Source: Citrobacter telavivensis
GTDB lineage: Bacteria; Pseudomonadota; Gammaproteobacteria; Enterobacterales; Enterobacteriaceae
NCBI GenBank assembly: GCA_009363175.1
Contig: CP045205.1
Span: 1 to 64,000, forward strand
Direction of reading: 5' to 3'
Length of the DNA: 64,000 nucleotides
The position numbers and the translations under genes are program-made. Numbering within the stretch: the stretch's first letter is position 1; each line of letters starts with the position of its first letter. The notes below the pieces were generated by a model. It made no database searches, was not told the origin of the DNA, and was given only the letters and a program-made list of their open reading frames with translations. Of the stretch, positions 23,318-36,001 are shown in pieces.

Positions 23318-23331
23318 TCAGTAACCCTACC

Positions 23332-23871
23332 TTACTTGCGGAACGGGAAGTCAAAGGCAGCCAGCAGAGCACGGCCTTCTTCGTCAGATTTCGCAGTAGT
23401 GGTAATGGTAATATCCAAACCACGAACGCGGTCGACTTTATCGTAGTCGATTTCTGGGAAGATGATCTGCTCACGGACACCCATGCTGTAGTTACCACGA
23501 CCATCGAATGACTTAGCGGACAAGCCACGGAAGTCACGGATACGCGGTACAGCAATAGTGATCAGGCGCTCAAAGAACTCCCACATGCGTTCGCCACGCA
23601 GAGTTACTTTACAGCCGATCGGATAGCCCTGACGGATTTTGAAGCCTGCAACAGATTTGCGTGCTTTGGTGATCAACGGTTTTTGACCGGAGATTGCTGT
23701 CAGGTCAGCTGCTGCGTTATCCAGCAGTTTCTTGTCAGCGATCGCTTCACCAACACCCATGTTCAGGGTGATCTTCTCGACCCGAGGGACTTGCATGACA
23801 GAATTGTAGTTAAACTCAGTCATGAGTTTATTAACTACTTCGTCTTTGTAGTAATCATGCAGTTTCGCCAT
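23332..23871 (-). CDS. rplE: 50S ribosomal protein L5
   Basis: A 5S rRNA-binding protein of the central protuberance that touches the P-site tRNA (bridge B1b). The 179 residues begin [20 protein letters not shown]. In E. coli the mRNA around this start codon mimics the S8 site of 16S rRNA and is where S8 represses the spc operon. The mimic was not folded here. Confidence 0.99.
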
Positions 23872-23885
23872 CGTACTACTCCAAA

Positions 23886-24200
23886 TTACTTGATAGTTTC
23901 GCTGTTAGACTTGAAGAAACGGACTTTTTTGCCGTCTTCGAATCTAAAGCCTACACGGTCAGCCTTGCCGGTTGCCGCATTGAAGAGTGCAATGTTAGAG
24001 ATCTGAATAGCTGCTTCTTTCTCTACAATGCCGCCTGGTTGGTTCAGAGCCGGAACCGGCTTCTGGTGTTTCTTAACCAGGTTGATACCTTCAACGATGA
24101 CCTTGCCGGAAGACAAGACATTCTTAACTTTACCGCGTTTACCTTTATCTTTACCGGTTAACACGATAACTTCGTCATCACGACGGATTTTCGCTGCCAT
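23886..24200 (-). CDS. rplX: 50S ribosomal protein L24
   Basis: An assembly-initiator protein that binds the 5' domain of 23S rRNA near the exit tunnel. The KOW motif is visible at the N-terminus ([20 protein letters not shown], residues 5-24). At 104 residues it equals E. coli L24. It is the second gene of the spc operon, 10 bp after rplN. Confidence 0.99.
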
Positions 24201-24210
24201 GATTCGCTCC

Positions 24211-24582
24211 TTAGAGTACTTCTGGTGCCAGAGAGATAATTTTCATGAACTTCTCATTACGAAGTTCACGAGTTACCGGCCCAAAAATACGCGTACCGAT
24301 AGGTTGCTCGCTGTTATTGTTTAAAATAACGCATGCATTACCATCGAAGCGAATGACAGAACCGTCCGGGCGACGAACACCCTTCTTGGTGCGCACCACT
24401 ACCGCCTTCAGCACATCACCTTTTTTGACCTTACCACGCGGAATTGCTTCTTTGATGGTGATCTTGATGATGTCGCCTACGCCTGCGTAGCGACGGTGCG
24501 AGCCACCCAGAACCTTGATACACATTACGCGACGTGCACCGGAGTTGTCGGCGACGTTCAGCATAGTCTGTTCTTGGATCAT
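24211..24582 (-). CDS. rplN: 50S ribosomal protein L14
   Basis: A large-subunit interface protein forming bridge B8 with 16S helix 14; it is also the docking site of the silencing factor RsfS. The 123 residues begin [20 protein letters not shown]. It is the first gene of the spc operon, preceded by the spc promoter and a 160-bp gap containing the S10 operon terminator. Confidence 0.99.
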
Positions 24583-24660
24583 TTTAGTGCTCCGCTAATG
24601 TCAACTACTACTGAGACCCGAAATCAGGTCGTTAAAAAAGCCCCATATCTAGGGCGCGGC

Positions 24661-24690
24661 ATTATAACACCGCTCTCAGGATATGGGTAG
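24661..24690 (-). promoter_or_regulatory. spc operon promoter
   Basis: A consensus -10 TATAAT (24661-24666 on the minus strand) is followed by GCCGCGCCC, as at the E. coli spc promoter. No good -35 hexamer stands at 16-18 bp. The upstream bases read ATCCTGAGAGCGGTGT, slightly different from the E. coli version. Confidence 0.75.
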
Positions 24691-24693
24691 AAA

Positions 24694-24726
24694 AAATAAA
24701 CGGCCCATCGCTGAGCCGTTTATTCG
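24694..24726 (-). terminator. Intrinsic terminator of the S10 operon (after rpsQ)
   Basis: The minus strand reads AAACGGCTCA GCGA TGGGCCGTTT followed by ATTTTTTC. It separates the S10 operon from the spc promoter, which starts just beyond. Confidence 0.82.
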
Positions 24727-24744
24727 TTGAGAACGCGTACTGTA

Positions 24745-24999
24745 TTACAGAACCGCTTTCTCTACAACGCGAACCAGCGTCCAGGACTTAGTCTTGGACA
24801 GCGGACGGCATTCACGGATTTCAACCTTGTCGCCGATACCGCATTCGTTGTTCTCGTCATGTACGTGCAGTTTGGTCGTACGCTTAATGAATTTACCGTA
24901 GATCGGGTGTTTCACAAAACGTTCGATAGCAACAACAATGGATTTCTCCATTTTGTCGCTAACAACGCGACCTTGCAGAGTACGGATTTTATCGGTCAT
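24745..24999 (-). CDS. rpsQ: 30S ribosomal protein S17
   Basis: A primary 16S-binding OB-fold protein of the 30S body. The 84 residues begin [20 protein letters not shown]. It is the last gene of the S10 operon; its ATG overlaps the rpmC stop by 1 bp. Confidence 0.99.
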   Translation of the reverse strand: MTDKIRTLQGRVVSDKMEKSIVVAIERFVKHPIYGKFIKRTTKLHVHDENNECGIGDKVEIRECRPLSKTKSWTLVRVVEKAVL

Positions 25000-25190
25000 T
25001 ACGCACCCGCCTTCTCAGTCAGTAAAGTCTTAACGCGTGCGACATCACGACGCACTTGCTTCAACAGGTGAGACTGTTGCAGCTGGCCACTTGCAGCCTG
25101 CATACGCAGGTTGAACTGCTCACGCAGCAGGTTCAGCAGCTCGGTGTTCAGCTCTTCAACACTCTTCTCACGCAGCTCTTTTGCTTTCAT
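24999..25190 (-). CDS. rpmC: 50S ribosomal protein L29
   Basis: A helical-hairpin protein beside the exit tunnel that, with L23, docks trigger factor and SRP. At 63 residues ([20 protein letters not shown]) it equals E. coli L29. It overlaps rplP and rpsQ by 1 bp each, a tight translational coupling. Confidence 0.98.
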
Positions 25191-25600
25191 TACATCACCG
25201 TCTTAGTTACAAAGGTGGTTTTAATCGGCAGTTTCGCTGCTGCCAGCTTGAATGCTTCACGGGCCAGCTCTTCCGGTACGCCGTCCATTTCATACAGGAC
25301 TTTACCCGGCTGAATCAAGGCAACCCAATACTCCACGTTACCTTTACCTTTACCCATACGCACTGCCAGCGGCTTTTCAGTGATCGGTTTGTCCGGGAAT
25401 ACGCGGATCCAGATCTTACCTTGACGCTTAACTGCACGGGTCATAGCACGACGTGCTGCTTCGATCTGACGGGCAGTCAGACGACCACGGCCAACAGCTT
25501 TCAGACCGAAGCTGCCGAAGCTAACATCCGCGCCAGCAGCCAGACCGCGGTTACGGCCTTTGTGCATTTTACGGAATTTTGTACGCTTTGGTTGTAACAT
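25190..25600 (-). CDS. rplP: 50S ribosomal protein L16
   Basis: A late-assembly protein at the A-site and L7/L12 base, needed for tRNA accommodation. At 136 residues it equals E. coli L16. Conserved Arg81 (hydroxylated by YcfD/RoxA in E. coli) is present in the basic segment [12 protein letters not shown]. It lies between rpsC and rpmC in the S10 operon. Confidence 0.99.
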
Positions 25601-25612
25601 CAGCGACGCTCC

Positions 25613-26673
<1,061 letters not shown>

Positions 26674-26678
26674 CTACC

Positions 26679-26960
<282 letters not shown>

Positions 26961-26973
26961 TTATCCTCTAAAA

Positions 26974-29357
<2,384 letters not shown>

Positions 29358-29389
29358 TGTATCAACCTCTCAATCGCTCGATGACCTGA

Positions 29390-29701
29390 TTAACCCAGGC
29401 TGATCTGCACGTCTACACCGGCAGCCAGGTCCAGACGCATCAGAGCATCAACGGTTTTCTCGGTTGGCTCAACGATGTCAACCAGACGCTTGTGAGTGCG
29501 GATTTCGTACTGATCGCGCGCGTCTTTGTTAACGTGCGGAGAGATCAGAACGGTGAAGCGCTCTTTGCGGGTCGGCAGCGGGATCGGACCACGGACTTGC
29601 GCACCAGTGCGCTTAGCAGTCTCGACGATTTCCGCGGTTGATTGATCGATCAGACGATGATCAAACGCTTTAAGGCGGATACGGATTCTTTGGTTCTGCA
29701 T
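29390..29701 (-). CDS. rpsJ: 30S ribosomal protein S10 (NusE)
   Basis: A head protein of the small subunit that also acts as NusE. With NusB it binds boxA in rrn antitermination, which links it to the rRNA operon at the left of this window. At 103 residues ([20 protein letters not shown]) it equals E. coli S10. It is the first gene of the eleven-gene S10 operon; a long leader and a clear promoter precede it. Confidence 0.99.
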
Positions 29702-29871
29702 GAGACCAGAGCTCCAATTATTTTATAAACGAAAATGACTACTCCTCAGACCCATTACGATTGATGGGAGAGTGTAACCGTTCTTACGTAGCCCCCCGAT
29801 TGGGAGCATTGTTAGATAGCCAAATCGGCTATCTGAGGTTCAAATCGAACCTGCCGTCGATTAAGACAAGC
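29702..29871 (-). promoter_or_regulatory. S10 operon leader, L4 regulatory target
   Basis: About 170 nt of untranslated RNA before rpsJ, almost the same as the 172 nt in E. coli. Several hairpins are visible on the minus strand, such as GATAGCC GATTT GGCTATC (29814-29832) and CTCCCAATCGGGGGG. In E. coli L4 binds this leader to cause attenuation and translational repression. The exact L4 stem was not folded. Confidence 0.75.
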
Positions 29872-29877
29872 CCGCGC

Positions 29878-29905
29878 ATTATACGTAAATATCAGACTGA
29901 AGCAA
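29878..29905 (-). promoter_or_regulatory. S10 operon promoter
   Basis: On the minus strand -35 TTGCTT (29900-29905), a 16-bp spacer and a perfect -10 TATAAT (29878-29883) are followed by the GC-rich discriminator GCGCGGG. This places transcription start near 29871 and explains most of the 377-bp gap to the next gene. Nothing recognisable was seen in 29930-30065. Confidence 0.85.
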
Positions 29906-30078
29906 GTGTCGCGTAGATATTAATCACTTCGTCCGTAATGCGAGTAGGGTTCCAGGCTTTTATGTAGTGAATGAAACGCGGCAATTGAGCAGGAAAGTCG
30001 CTCGCAATACTCATAATAGTACCTTGCTCCCTCATTAGCCTTCTTTAAAGTAGCGACAGGATTGATGGAGGATACCTG

Positions 30079-30561
30079 ATGGTCGCTGCCCTGCCCTTTC
30101 TGCTGCTATATACCGCATTGTCTTTGTCTCTTAGTTTCTGCGATGTGCGCAGCGGACAACTGCCGGACCGGTTTACCTGCCCATTGCTATGGGGCGGACT
30201 CCTCTTTCACCTGTGCATCATCCCGGCACAACTTGCAGATGCCGTATGGGGTGCCATTGCAGGCTACGCCAGTTTTGCCTTTATCTACTGGAGCTATCGG
30301 TTGGTTCGTAAGAGAGAAGGACTCGGCTATGGTGATGTGAAACTCCTTGCCGCGCTGGGTGCCTGGCATGGGTGGATGTCATTACCATTTTTGGTCTTTT
30401 GGGCGGCGCTGTTGGCGTGTTCTGGTATCGCAGCATTGGGGATAATTCATGGAAAGTCGGTATTAAAAAACCCGCTGCCTTTTGGGCCATTTCTGGCGGC
30501 TGCGGGTTTCATCACCGGATGTTACCGTTTCACTTCTGAAGCGATTAACTGGTCACTTTAA
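30079..30561 (+). CDS. hopD: Orphan prepilin peptidase, catalytic domain only (HopD/GspO-like)
   Basis: A 160-residue hydrophobic protein matching the C-terminal A24 aspartyl-protease domain of type IV prepilin peptidases (GspO/PilD). Both catalytic aspartates are visible: Asp22 in SFCDVRSGQLPD and Asp86 in GLGYGDVKLLAALGAW, 64 residues apart as in the family. About six membrane segments are expected. The N-terminal domain with the cysteine motifs and methyltransferase region of full-length GspO (about 225 residues in E. coli) is absent. No pseudopilin or other gsp gene is nearby. The start at 30079 has GGAGG upstream. Its end overlaps bfr by 17 bp, convergently. Substrate unknown. Confidence 0.85.
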   Translation: MVAALPFLLLYTALSLSLSFCDVRSGQLPDRFTCPLLWGGLLFHLCIIPAQLADAVWGAIAGYASFAFIYWSYRLVRKREGLGYGDVKLLAALGAWHGWMSLPFLVFWAALLACSGIAALGIIHGKSVLKNPLPFGPFLAAAGFITGCYRFTSEAINWSL

Positions 30562-31021
30562 TTTGCGACTGCAGATAATTTTGCAGGCCAATTTTCGAGA
30601 TGAGATCCAGTTCAGTCTCCAGCCAGTCGATATGCCCTTCTTCATCCGCGAGGATTTCGATCATCATATCCCGGCTGACATAATCATGAACGGTATCAGC
30701 ATAGGCGATCGCTTCACGTAAGTTTTTCGCCCCTTCGAGCTCTAATCTGAGATCGGACTGCAGCATCTCTTCAACATCTTCGCCAATCCCCAACTTACCG
30801 AGATCCTGCAGGTTCGGGATCCCTTCCAGGAACAAAATACGCTCAATATATTTATCCGCGTGTTTCATCTCATCAATGGATTCATGGTACTCGACGTCAT
30901 TGAGGCGGGTAAGTCCCCAATTTTTGAACATACGTGCATGGAGAAAATACTGGTTGATCGCGACAAGCTCATTTCCCAATAGTTTATTGAGATAATTTAT
31001 GATTTTAACATCACCTTTCAT
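30545..31021 (-). CDS. bfr: Bacterioferritin
   Basis: A 24-mer iron-storage shell subunit with haem between subunits. The dinuclear ferroxidase ligands are all present (Glu18, Glu51, His54, Glu94, Glu127, His130), and Met52 is the haem axial ligand. At 158 residues it equals E. coli Bfr. It lies 72 bp downstream of bfd, whose product reduces and mobilises the stored iron. Confidence 0.98.
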   Translation of the reverse strand: MKGDVKIINYLNKLLGNELVAINQYFLHARMFKNWGLTRLNDVEYHESIDEMKHADKYIERILFLEGIPNLQDLGKLGIGEDVEEMLQSDLRLELEGAKNLREAIAYADTVHDYVSRDMMIEILADEEGHIDWLETELDLISKIGLQNYLQSQIKVTS

Positions 31022-31093
31022 TTTATAGTCCCTCCGCTTCCACTCTCCAGAGCATAGATGGGGCTACAGGGATGTCAAAAAAAAGAGTGTGAC

Positions 31094-31288
31094 TCAGGCG
31101 ATCTCTTTAAATTCTGGCATTTGCATTAACTCATCCTGCATCACTTCGCGTGCTGCCCGAACGCATTTACCGCATTGATTTCCCACAGGTATAAACTTGC
31201 GTAGCTGTTGGAAGGATTGAGGATGAAACTGACGTACCGCCTGGCGAATTTTTTTATCACTTACACCATTACACAAACAAACGTACAT
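31094..31288 (-). CDS. bfd: Bacterioferritin-associated ferredoxin
   Basis: A 64-residue [2Fe-2S] protein that passes electrons to bacterioferritin haem so that stored ferric iron is released. The cluster cysteines are Cys4 and Cys6 (MYVCLCNG) and Cys39 and Cys42 (GNQCGKC). A Fur-box-like sequence upstream (31324-31338) fits iron-starvation induction. It is first in the bfd-bfr pair. On its other side is tufA with no chiA between. Confidence 0.97.
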   Translation of the reverse strand: MYVCLCNGVSDKKIRQAVRQFHPQSFQQLRKFIPVGNQCGKCVRAAREVMQDELMQMPEFKEIA

Positions 31289-31323
31289 GATCGCTCCCGT
31301 TCAATTTCTGCGCAAAGTGTAAA

Positions 31324-31338
31324 TGAGAATAGTTATGA
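31324..31338 (-). promoter_or_regulatory. Putative Fur box upstream of bfd
   Basis: TGAGAAT-A-GTTATGA matches the 7-1-7 Fur consensus (TGATAAT-N-ATTATCA) at 11 of 14 positions. It overlaps a plausible -10 (TATTCT on the minus strand) about 36 bp upstream of the bfd start. Fur control of bfd is known in enterobacteria. Confidence 0.6.
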
Positions 31339-31418
31339 TTACAATAGCACAATTCTCTCTACGCAACGGGAGCGAAGTAAAAATTGCGAGTAAATGTGAC
31401 GACCAAATCACAGGCAGC

Positions 31419-31445
31419 AAAAAGGGCGCCGAAGCGCCCTTTTTA
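31419..31445 (-). terminator. Intrinsic terminator after tufA
   Basis: On the minus strand AAAAA GGGCGC TTCG GCGCCC TTTTT: a strong UUCG-tetraloop hairpin flanked by A and T runs, 24 bp after the tufA stop. It ends the str operon and could also work from the other side. Confidence 0.9.
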
Positions 31446-31468
31446 AGTGCAGAACTAATGAGTAAATA

Positions 31469-32653
31469 TTAGCTCATTACTTTAGCAACAACGCCCGCAC
31501 CAACAGTACGGCCGCCTTCACGGATTGCGAAACGCAGACCGTCGTCCATCGCGATCGGGTGGATCAGGGTAACAACCATTTTGATGTTGTCGCCTGGCAT
31601 TACCATCTCTACGCCTTCCGGCAGTTCGATGGTGCCAGTCACGTCAGTTGTACGGAAGTAGAACTGCGGACGGTAGCCTTTGAAGAACGGAGTATGACGG
31701 CCGCCTTCGTCTTTGGACAGAATGTACACTTCAGATTCGAACTTGGTGTGCGGCTTGATGGAACCCGGCTTAGCCAGTACCTGACCACGTTCGATTTCTT
31801 CACGTTTGATACCACGCAGCAGAACACCTACGTTCTCACCCGCACGGCCTTCGTCCAGCAGTTTGCGGAACATTTCAACGCCAGTACAGGTAGACTTCGC
31901 AGTCTCTTTGATACCAACGATTTCAACTTCTTCGCCAACTTTGATGATACCGCGCTCTACACGACCGGTAACAACGGTACCACGACCGGAGATGGAGAAT
32001 ACGTCTTCGATCGGCAGCAGGAACGGCTTGTCAATCGCACGCTCTGGTTCCGGGATGTAAGAATCCAGGAAGCCAGCCAGTTCGATGATTTTCGCTTCCC
32101 ACTCTGCATCGCCTTCCAGCGCTTTCAGAGCAGAACCACGAATGATCGGCGTGTCGTCGCCCGGGAAATCGTACTGAGACAGCAGTTCACGAACTTCCAT
32201 CTCTACCAGTTCCAGCAGCTCTTCGTCATCAACCATGTCGCATTTGTTCAGGAACACGATGATGTACGGAACGCCTACCTGACGACCCAGCAGGATGTGC
32301 TCACGAGTCTGCGGCATCGGGCCGTCAGTCGCAGCAACAACCAGGATCGCGCCGTCCATCTGCGCAGCACCGGTGATCATGTTTTTAACATAGTCGGCGT
32401 GGCCCGGGCAGTCTACGTGCGCGTAGTGGCGAGTCGGGGTGTCATATTCAACGTGAGAGGTGTTGATGGTGATACCACGAGCTTTTTCTTCCGGCGCGTT
32501 ATCGATCTGATCGAATGCGCGAGCAGCACCGCCGTAGGTTTTAGCCAGTACGGTAGTGATGGCAGCAGTCAGGGTAGTTTTACCGTGGTCAACGTGGCCG
32601 ATGGTGCCGACGTTAACGTGCGGTTTTGTACGTTCAAATTTTTCTTTAGACAC
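31469..32653 (-). CDS. tufA: Elongation factor Tu
   Basis: A GTPase that delivers aminoacyl-tRNA to the ribosome. The G1 motif GHVDHGKT (18-25), G3 DCPGH (about 81-85) and G4 NKCD (about 136-139) lie in the N-terminal G domain, followed by two beta-barrel domains. The GTG start at 32651-32653 (SKEKFERTKPHVN follows) gives 394 residues as in E. coli. An upstream in-frame start at 32698 would add 15 non-homologous residues. It is the last gene of the str operon. A second tuf copy is expected elsewhere in the genome. Confidence 0.98.
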   Translation of the reverse strand: MSKEKFERTKPHVNVGTIGHVDHGKTTLTAAITTVLAKTYGGAARAFDQIDNAPEEKARGITINTSHVEYDTPTRHYAHVDCPGHADYVKNMITGAAQMDGAILVVAATDGPMPQTREHILLGRQVGVPYIIVFLNKCDMVDDEELLELVEMEVRELLSQYDFPGDDTPIIRGSALKALEGDAEWEAKIIELAGFLDSYIPEPERAIDKPFLLPIEDVFSISGRGTVVTGRVERGIIKVGEEVEIVGIKETAKSTCTGVEMFRKLLDEGRAGENVGVLLRGIKREEIERGQVLAKPGSIKPHTKFESEVYILSKDEGGRHTPFFKGYRPQFYFRTTDVTGTIELPEGVEMVMPGDNIKMVVTLIHPIAMDDGLRFAIREGGRTVGAGVVAKVMS

Positions 32654-32723
32654 GGCTATATTCCTTACTATAGCGCTCTCCCCTTGTGGAGAGAGCACGG
32701 GACTTAGGTTTTAATCCTGTGGA

Positions 32724-34838
32724 TTATTTACCACGGGCTTCGATTACGGCCTGAGCAACGTTGTTCGGTGCATCATCATACTTCAGGAATTCCATAGTGT
32801 ACGATGCGCGACCTTTGGTCAGAGAACGCAGCTGAGTTGCATATCCGAACATTTCAGACAGCGGAACTTCAGCGTGGATCTTAACGCCAGTGACTTCGGA
32901 TTCCTGACCGCGCAGCATACCGCGACGACGGCTCAAGTCACCGATAACATCACCGGTGTTTTCTTCCGGCGTTTCTACCTCAACCTTCATGATTGGCTCA
33001 AGCAGAACTGGTTTAGCTTTCTTAAAGCCTTCTTTAAAGGCAATAGACGCAGCCAGTTTAAACGCCAGTTCAGAGGAGTCAACGTCATGGTAAGAACCGA
33101 AGTGCAGACGAACACCCATATCAACAACCGGGTAACCTGCCAGCGGGCCGGCTTTCAGCTGCTCCTGGATACCTTTATCAACGGCCGGGATGTATTCGCC
33201 AGGGATTACACCACCTTTAATGTCGTTGACGAACTCGTAGCCTTTCGGGTTAGAACCCGGCTCCAGTGGGTACATGTCGATAACAACATGACCATACTGA
33301 CCGCGACCACCAGACTGCTTGGCGTGTTTACCTTCGATATCGGTAACTTTCGCACGAATCGCTTCGCGGTAAGCAACCTGAGGTTTACCGACGTTCGCTT
33401 CAACGTTGAATTCACGCTTCATACGGTCAACGATGATGTCGAGGTGCAGTTCACCCATACCGGCGATAATGGTCTGGTTAGATTCTTCGTCAGTCCATAC
33501 GCGGAATGACGGGTCTTCTTTAGCCAGACGACCCAGAGCCAGACCCATTTTTTCCTGGTCAGCTTTGGTTTTCGGTTCTACGGCGATGGAAATTACCGGC
33601 TCAGGGAATTCCATACGCTCCAGAATGATCGGCGCATCCGGGTCACACAGGGTGTCACCAGTGGTTACGTCTTTCAGACCGATCGCAGCAGCGATGTCGC
33701 CCGCGCGAACTTCTTTGATCTCTTCACGTTTGTTAGCGTGCATCTGAACGATACGGCCGAAACGCTCACGTGCAGATTTCACGGAGTTCAGTACGGTATC
33801 ACCAGAGTTAACCACACCGGAGTACACACGGAAGAAGGTCAGGTTACCCACGAACGGGTCGGTAGCGATTTTGAATGCCAGTGCAGAGAAAGGCTCTTCG
33901 TCGCTAGCGTGACGCTCAGCAGGCGTATCTTTACCGTCGTCCAGGATACCGTTGATCGCAGGTACGTCAACCGGGGATGGCAGGTAATCAATTACCGCAT
34001 CCAGCATCGCCTGAACACCTTTGTTCTTAAATGCAGAACCACAGGTTACCAGGATGATTTCGTTGTTCAGAACACGCTGACGCAGAGCTTTTTTGATCTC
34101 TTCTTCAGTCAGTTCTTCACCACCCAGGTATTTCTCCATCAGCTCTTCAGAAGCTTCCGCAGCGGACTCGATCAGGTTCTGGTGCCATTCTTCAGCCAGT
34201 TCCTGCATGTCAGCCGGAATATCTTCATAAGTGAAGGTAACGCCTGCATCTGCTTCGTTCCAGTTGATGGCTTTCATTTTCACCAGGTCAACAACACCGG
34301 TGAACGCTTCTTCAGCGCCAATTGCCAGCTGCAGCGGAACAGGGTTCGCGCCCAGACGGGTTTTGATCTGACCAACAACTTTCAGGAAGTTCGCACCCAT
34401 ACGGTCCATTTTGTTAACGAACGCAATGCGCGGAACTTTATATTTGTTTGCCTGACGCCATACGGTTTCAGACTGCGGCTGAACACCACCAACTGCGCAG
34501 TAAACCATTACCGCACCATCAAGAACACGCATGGAACGTTCTACTTCGATTGTGAAGTCAACGTGCCCCGGGGTGTCGATGATGTTTACACGATGCGGTT
34601 CATACTGCTTAGCCATACCAGACCAGAATGCAGTAGTCGCTGCGGAAGTGATAGTAATACCACGTTCCTGCTCCTGCTCCATCCAGTCCATGGTGGCCGC
34701 GCCGTCATGAACTTCACCGATTTTATGGTTTACACCGGTGTAGAACAGAATACGTTCGGTAGTAGTGGTTTTACCGGCGTCGATGTGCGCACTGATACCG
34801 ATGTTACGGTAGCGTGCGATGGGTGTTGTACGAGCCAT
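32724..34838 (-). CDS. fusA: Elongation factor G
   Basis: A translocase GTPase that moves tRNA and mRNA after peptide bond formation and, with RRF, splits ribosomes. G1 is AHIDAGKTT (about 17-25), G3 DTPGHVDF and G4 NKMDR (about 142-146). Domains II-V follow, ending near residue 704, equal to E. coli EF-G. It lies between rpsG (96 bp upstream) and tufA (70 bp downstream) in the str operon. Confidence 0.99.
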   Translation of the reverse strand: MARTTPIARYRNIGISAHIDAGKTTTTERILFYTGVNHKIGEVHDGAATMDWMEQEQERGITITSAATTAFWSGMAKQYEPHRVNIIDTPGHVDFTIEVERSMRVLDGAVMVYCAVGGVQPQSETVWRQANKYKVPRIAFVNKMDRMGANFLKVVGQIKTRLGANPVPLQLAIGAEEAFTGVVDLVKMKAINWNEADAGVTFTYEDIPADMQELAEEWHQNLIESAAEASEELMEKYLGGEELTEEEIKKALRQRVLNNEIILVTCGSAFKNKGVQAMLDAVIDYLPSPVDVPAINGILDDGKDTPAERHASDEEPFSALAFKIATDPFVGNLTFFRVYSGVVNSGDTVLNSVKSARERFGRIVQMHANKREEIKEVRAGDIAAAIGLKDVTTGDTLCDPDAPIILERMEFPEPVISIAVEPKTKADQEKMGLALGRLAKEDPSFRVWTDEESNQTIIAGMGELHLDIIVDRMKREFNVEANVGKPQVAYREAIRAKVTDIEGKHAKQSGGRGQYGHVVIDMYPLEPGSNPKGYEFVNDIKGGVIPGEYIPAVDKGIQEQLKAGPLAGYPVVDMGVRLHFGSYHDVDSSELAFKLAASIAFKEGFKKAKPVLLEPIMKVEVETPEENTGDVIGDLSRRRGMLRGQESEVTGVKIHAEVPLSEMFGYATQLRSLTKGRASYTMEFLKYDDAPNNVAQAVIEARGK

Positions 34839-34934
34839 TTGATTCCTCGTTTATCTTTTAGGCGTTCAATTTAAGTAGCCCAAAGCGGGCTGCTTACTGG
34901 AAGCGCCCGCCTGGTGACTAAAACTCCGAAGGGA

Positions 34935-35405
34935 TTACCAACGGTAGTGTGCGAACGCCTTGTTGGCTTCTGCCATACGGTGAACGTCTTCACGTTTCTT
35001 AACTGCAGTACCTTTGTTGTCTGCAGCATCAGAAAGTTCGTTCGCCAGGCGCAGAGCCATGGATTTATCACCGCGTTTACGAGCAGCTTCAACGATCCAA
35101 CGCATTGCCAGGGCATTACGACGAACCGGACGGACTTCAACTGGTACCTGATAAGTAGAACCACCAACGCGGCGAGACTTAACTTCGACAGTCGGGCGCA
35201 CGTTTTCGAGAGCTACTTCGAAAGCTTCCAGTTCAGATTTACCAGAGCGCTGAGCCAGGGTCTCCAGCGCGCTGTATACGATTGTTTCGGCAGTAGATTT
35301 TTTACCATCTACCATCAGGATATTTACAAATTTAGCCAGCAGTTCTGATCCGAACTTCGGATCCGGCAGAATTTTACGCTGACCAATGACGCGACGACGT
35401 GGCAT
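34935..35405 (-). CDS. rpsG: 30S ribosomal protein S7
   Basis: A primary binder of the 16S 3' major domain, near the E site. At 156 residues, ending EANKAFAHYRW, it is the short form found in most enterobacteria, not the 179-residue E. coli K-12 form. In E. coli S7 represses the str operon by binding the rpsL-rpsG intercistronic RNA. Confidence 0.99.
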   Translation of the reverse strand: MPRRRVIGQRKILPDPKFGSELLAKFVNILMVDGKKSTAETIVYSALETLAQRSGKSELEAFEVALENVRPTVEVKSRRVGGSTYQVPVEVRPVRRNALAMRWIVEAARKRGDKSMALRLANELSDAADNKGTAVKKREDVHRMAEANKAFAHYRW

Positions 35406-35501
35406 GGAAATACTCCGTTGTTAATTCAGGATTGTCCAAAACTCTACGAGTTTAGTTTGACATTTAAGTTAAAACGTTTGGCCTTACTTAACGGAGAACC
35501 A
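35406..35501 (-). promoter_or_regulatory. rpsL-rpsG intercistronic region, S7 repressor target
   Basis: A 96-nt gap, the same length as in E. coli, where this RNA folds into the S7-binding structure that couples and represses rpsG translation. The fold was not computed here. Confidence 0.65.
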
Positions 35502-35979
<478 letters not shown>

Positions 35980-36001
35980 GAAATATACAACGATCACACA
36001 A

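Noticed and set aside
31559..32707. A 382-codon open frame antisense to tufA
   Set aside because: This is a shadow of strong codon bias in tufA. The translation is Phe/Asn/Thr-rich and unlike any family.
33738..34874. A 378-codon open frame antisense to fusA
   Set aside because: It is produced by codon bias in fusA; there is no start signal, domain or conserved composition.
34935..35405. Short S7 considered as a truncated rpsG
   Set aside because: The 156-residue form is normal in most enterobacteria; the 179-residue form is the exception found in E. coli K-12.
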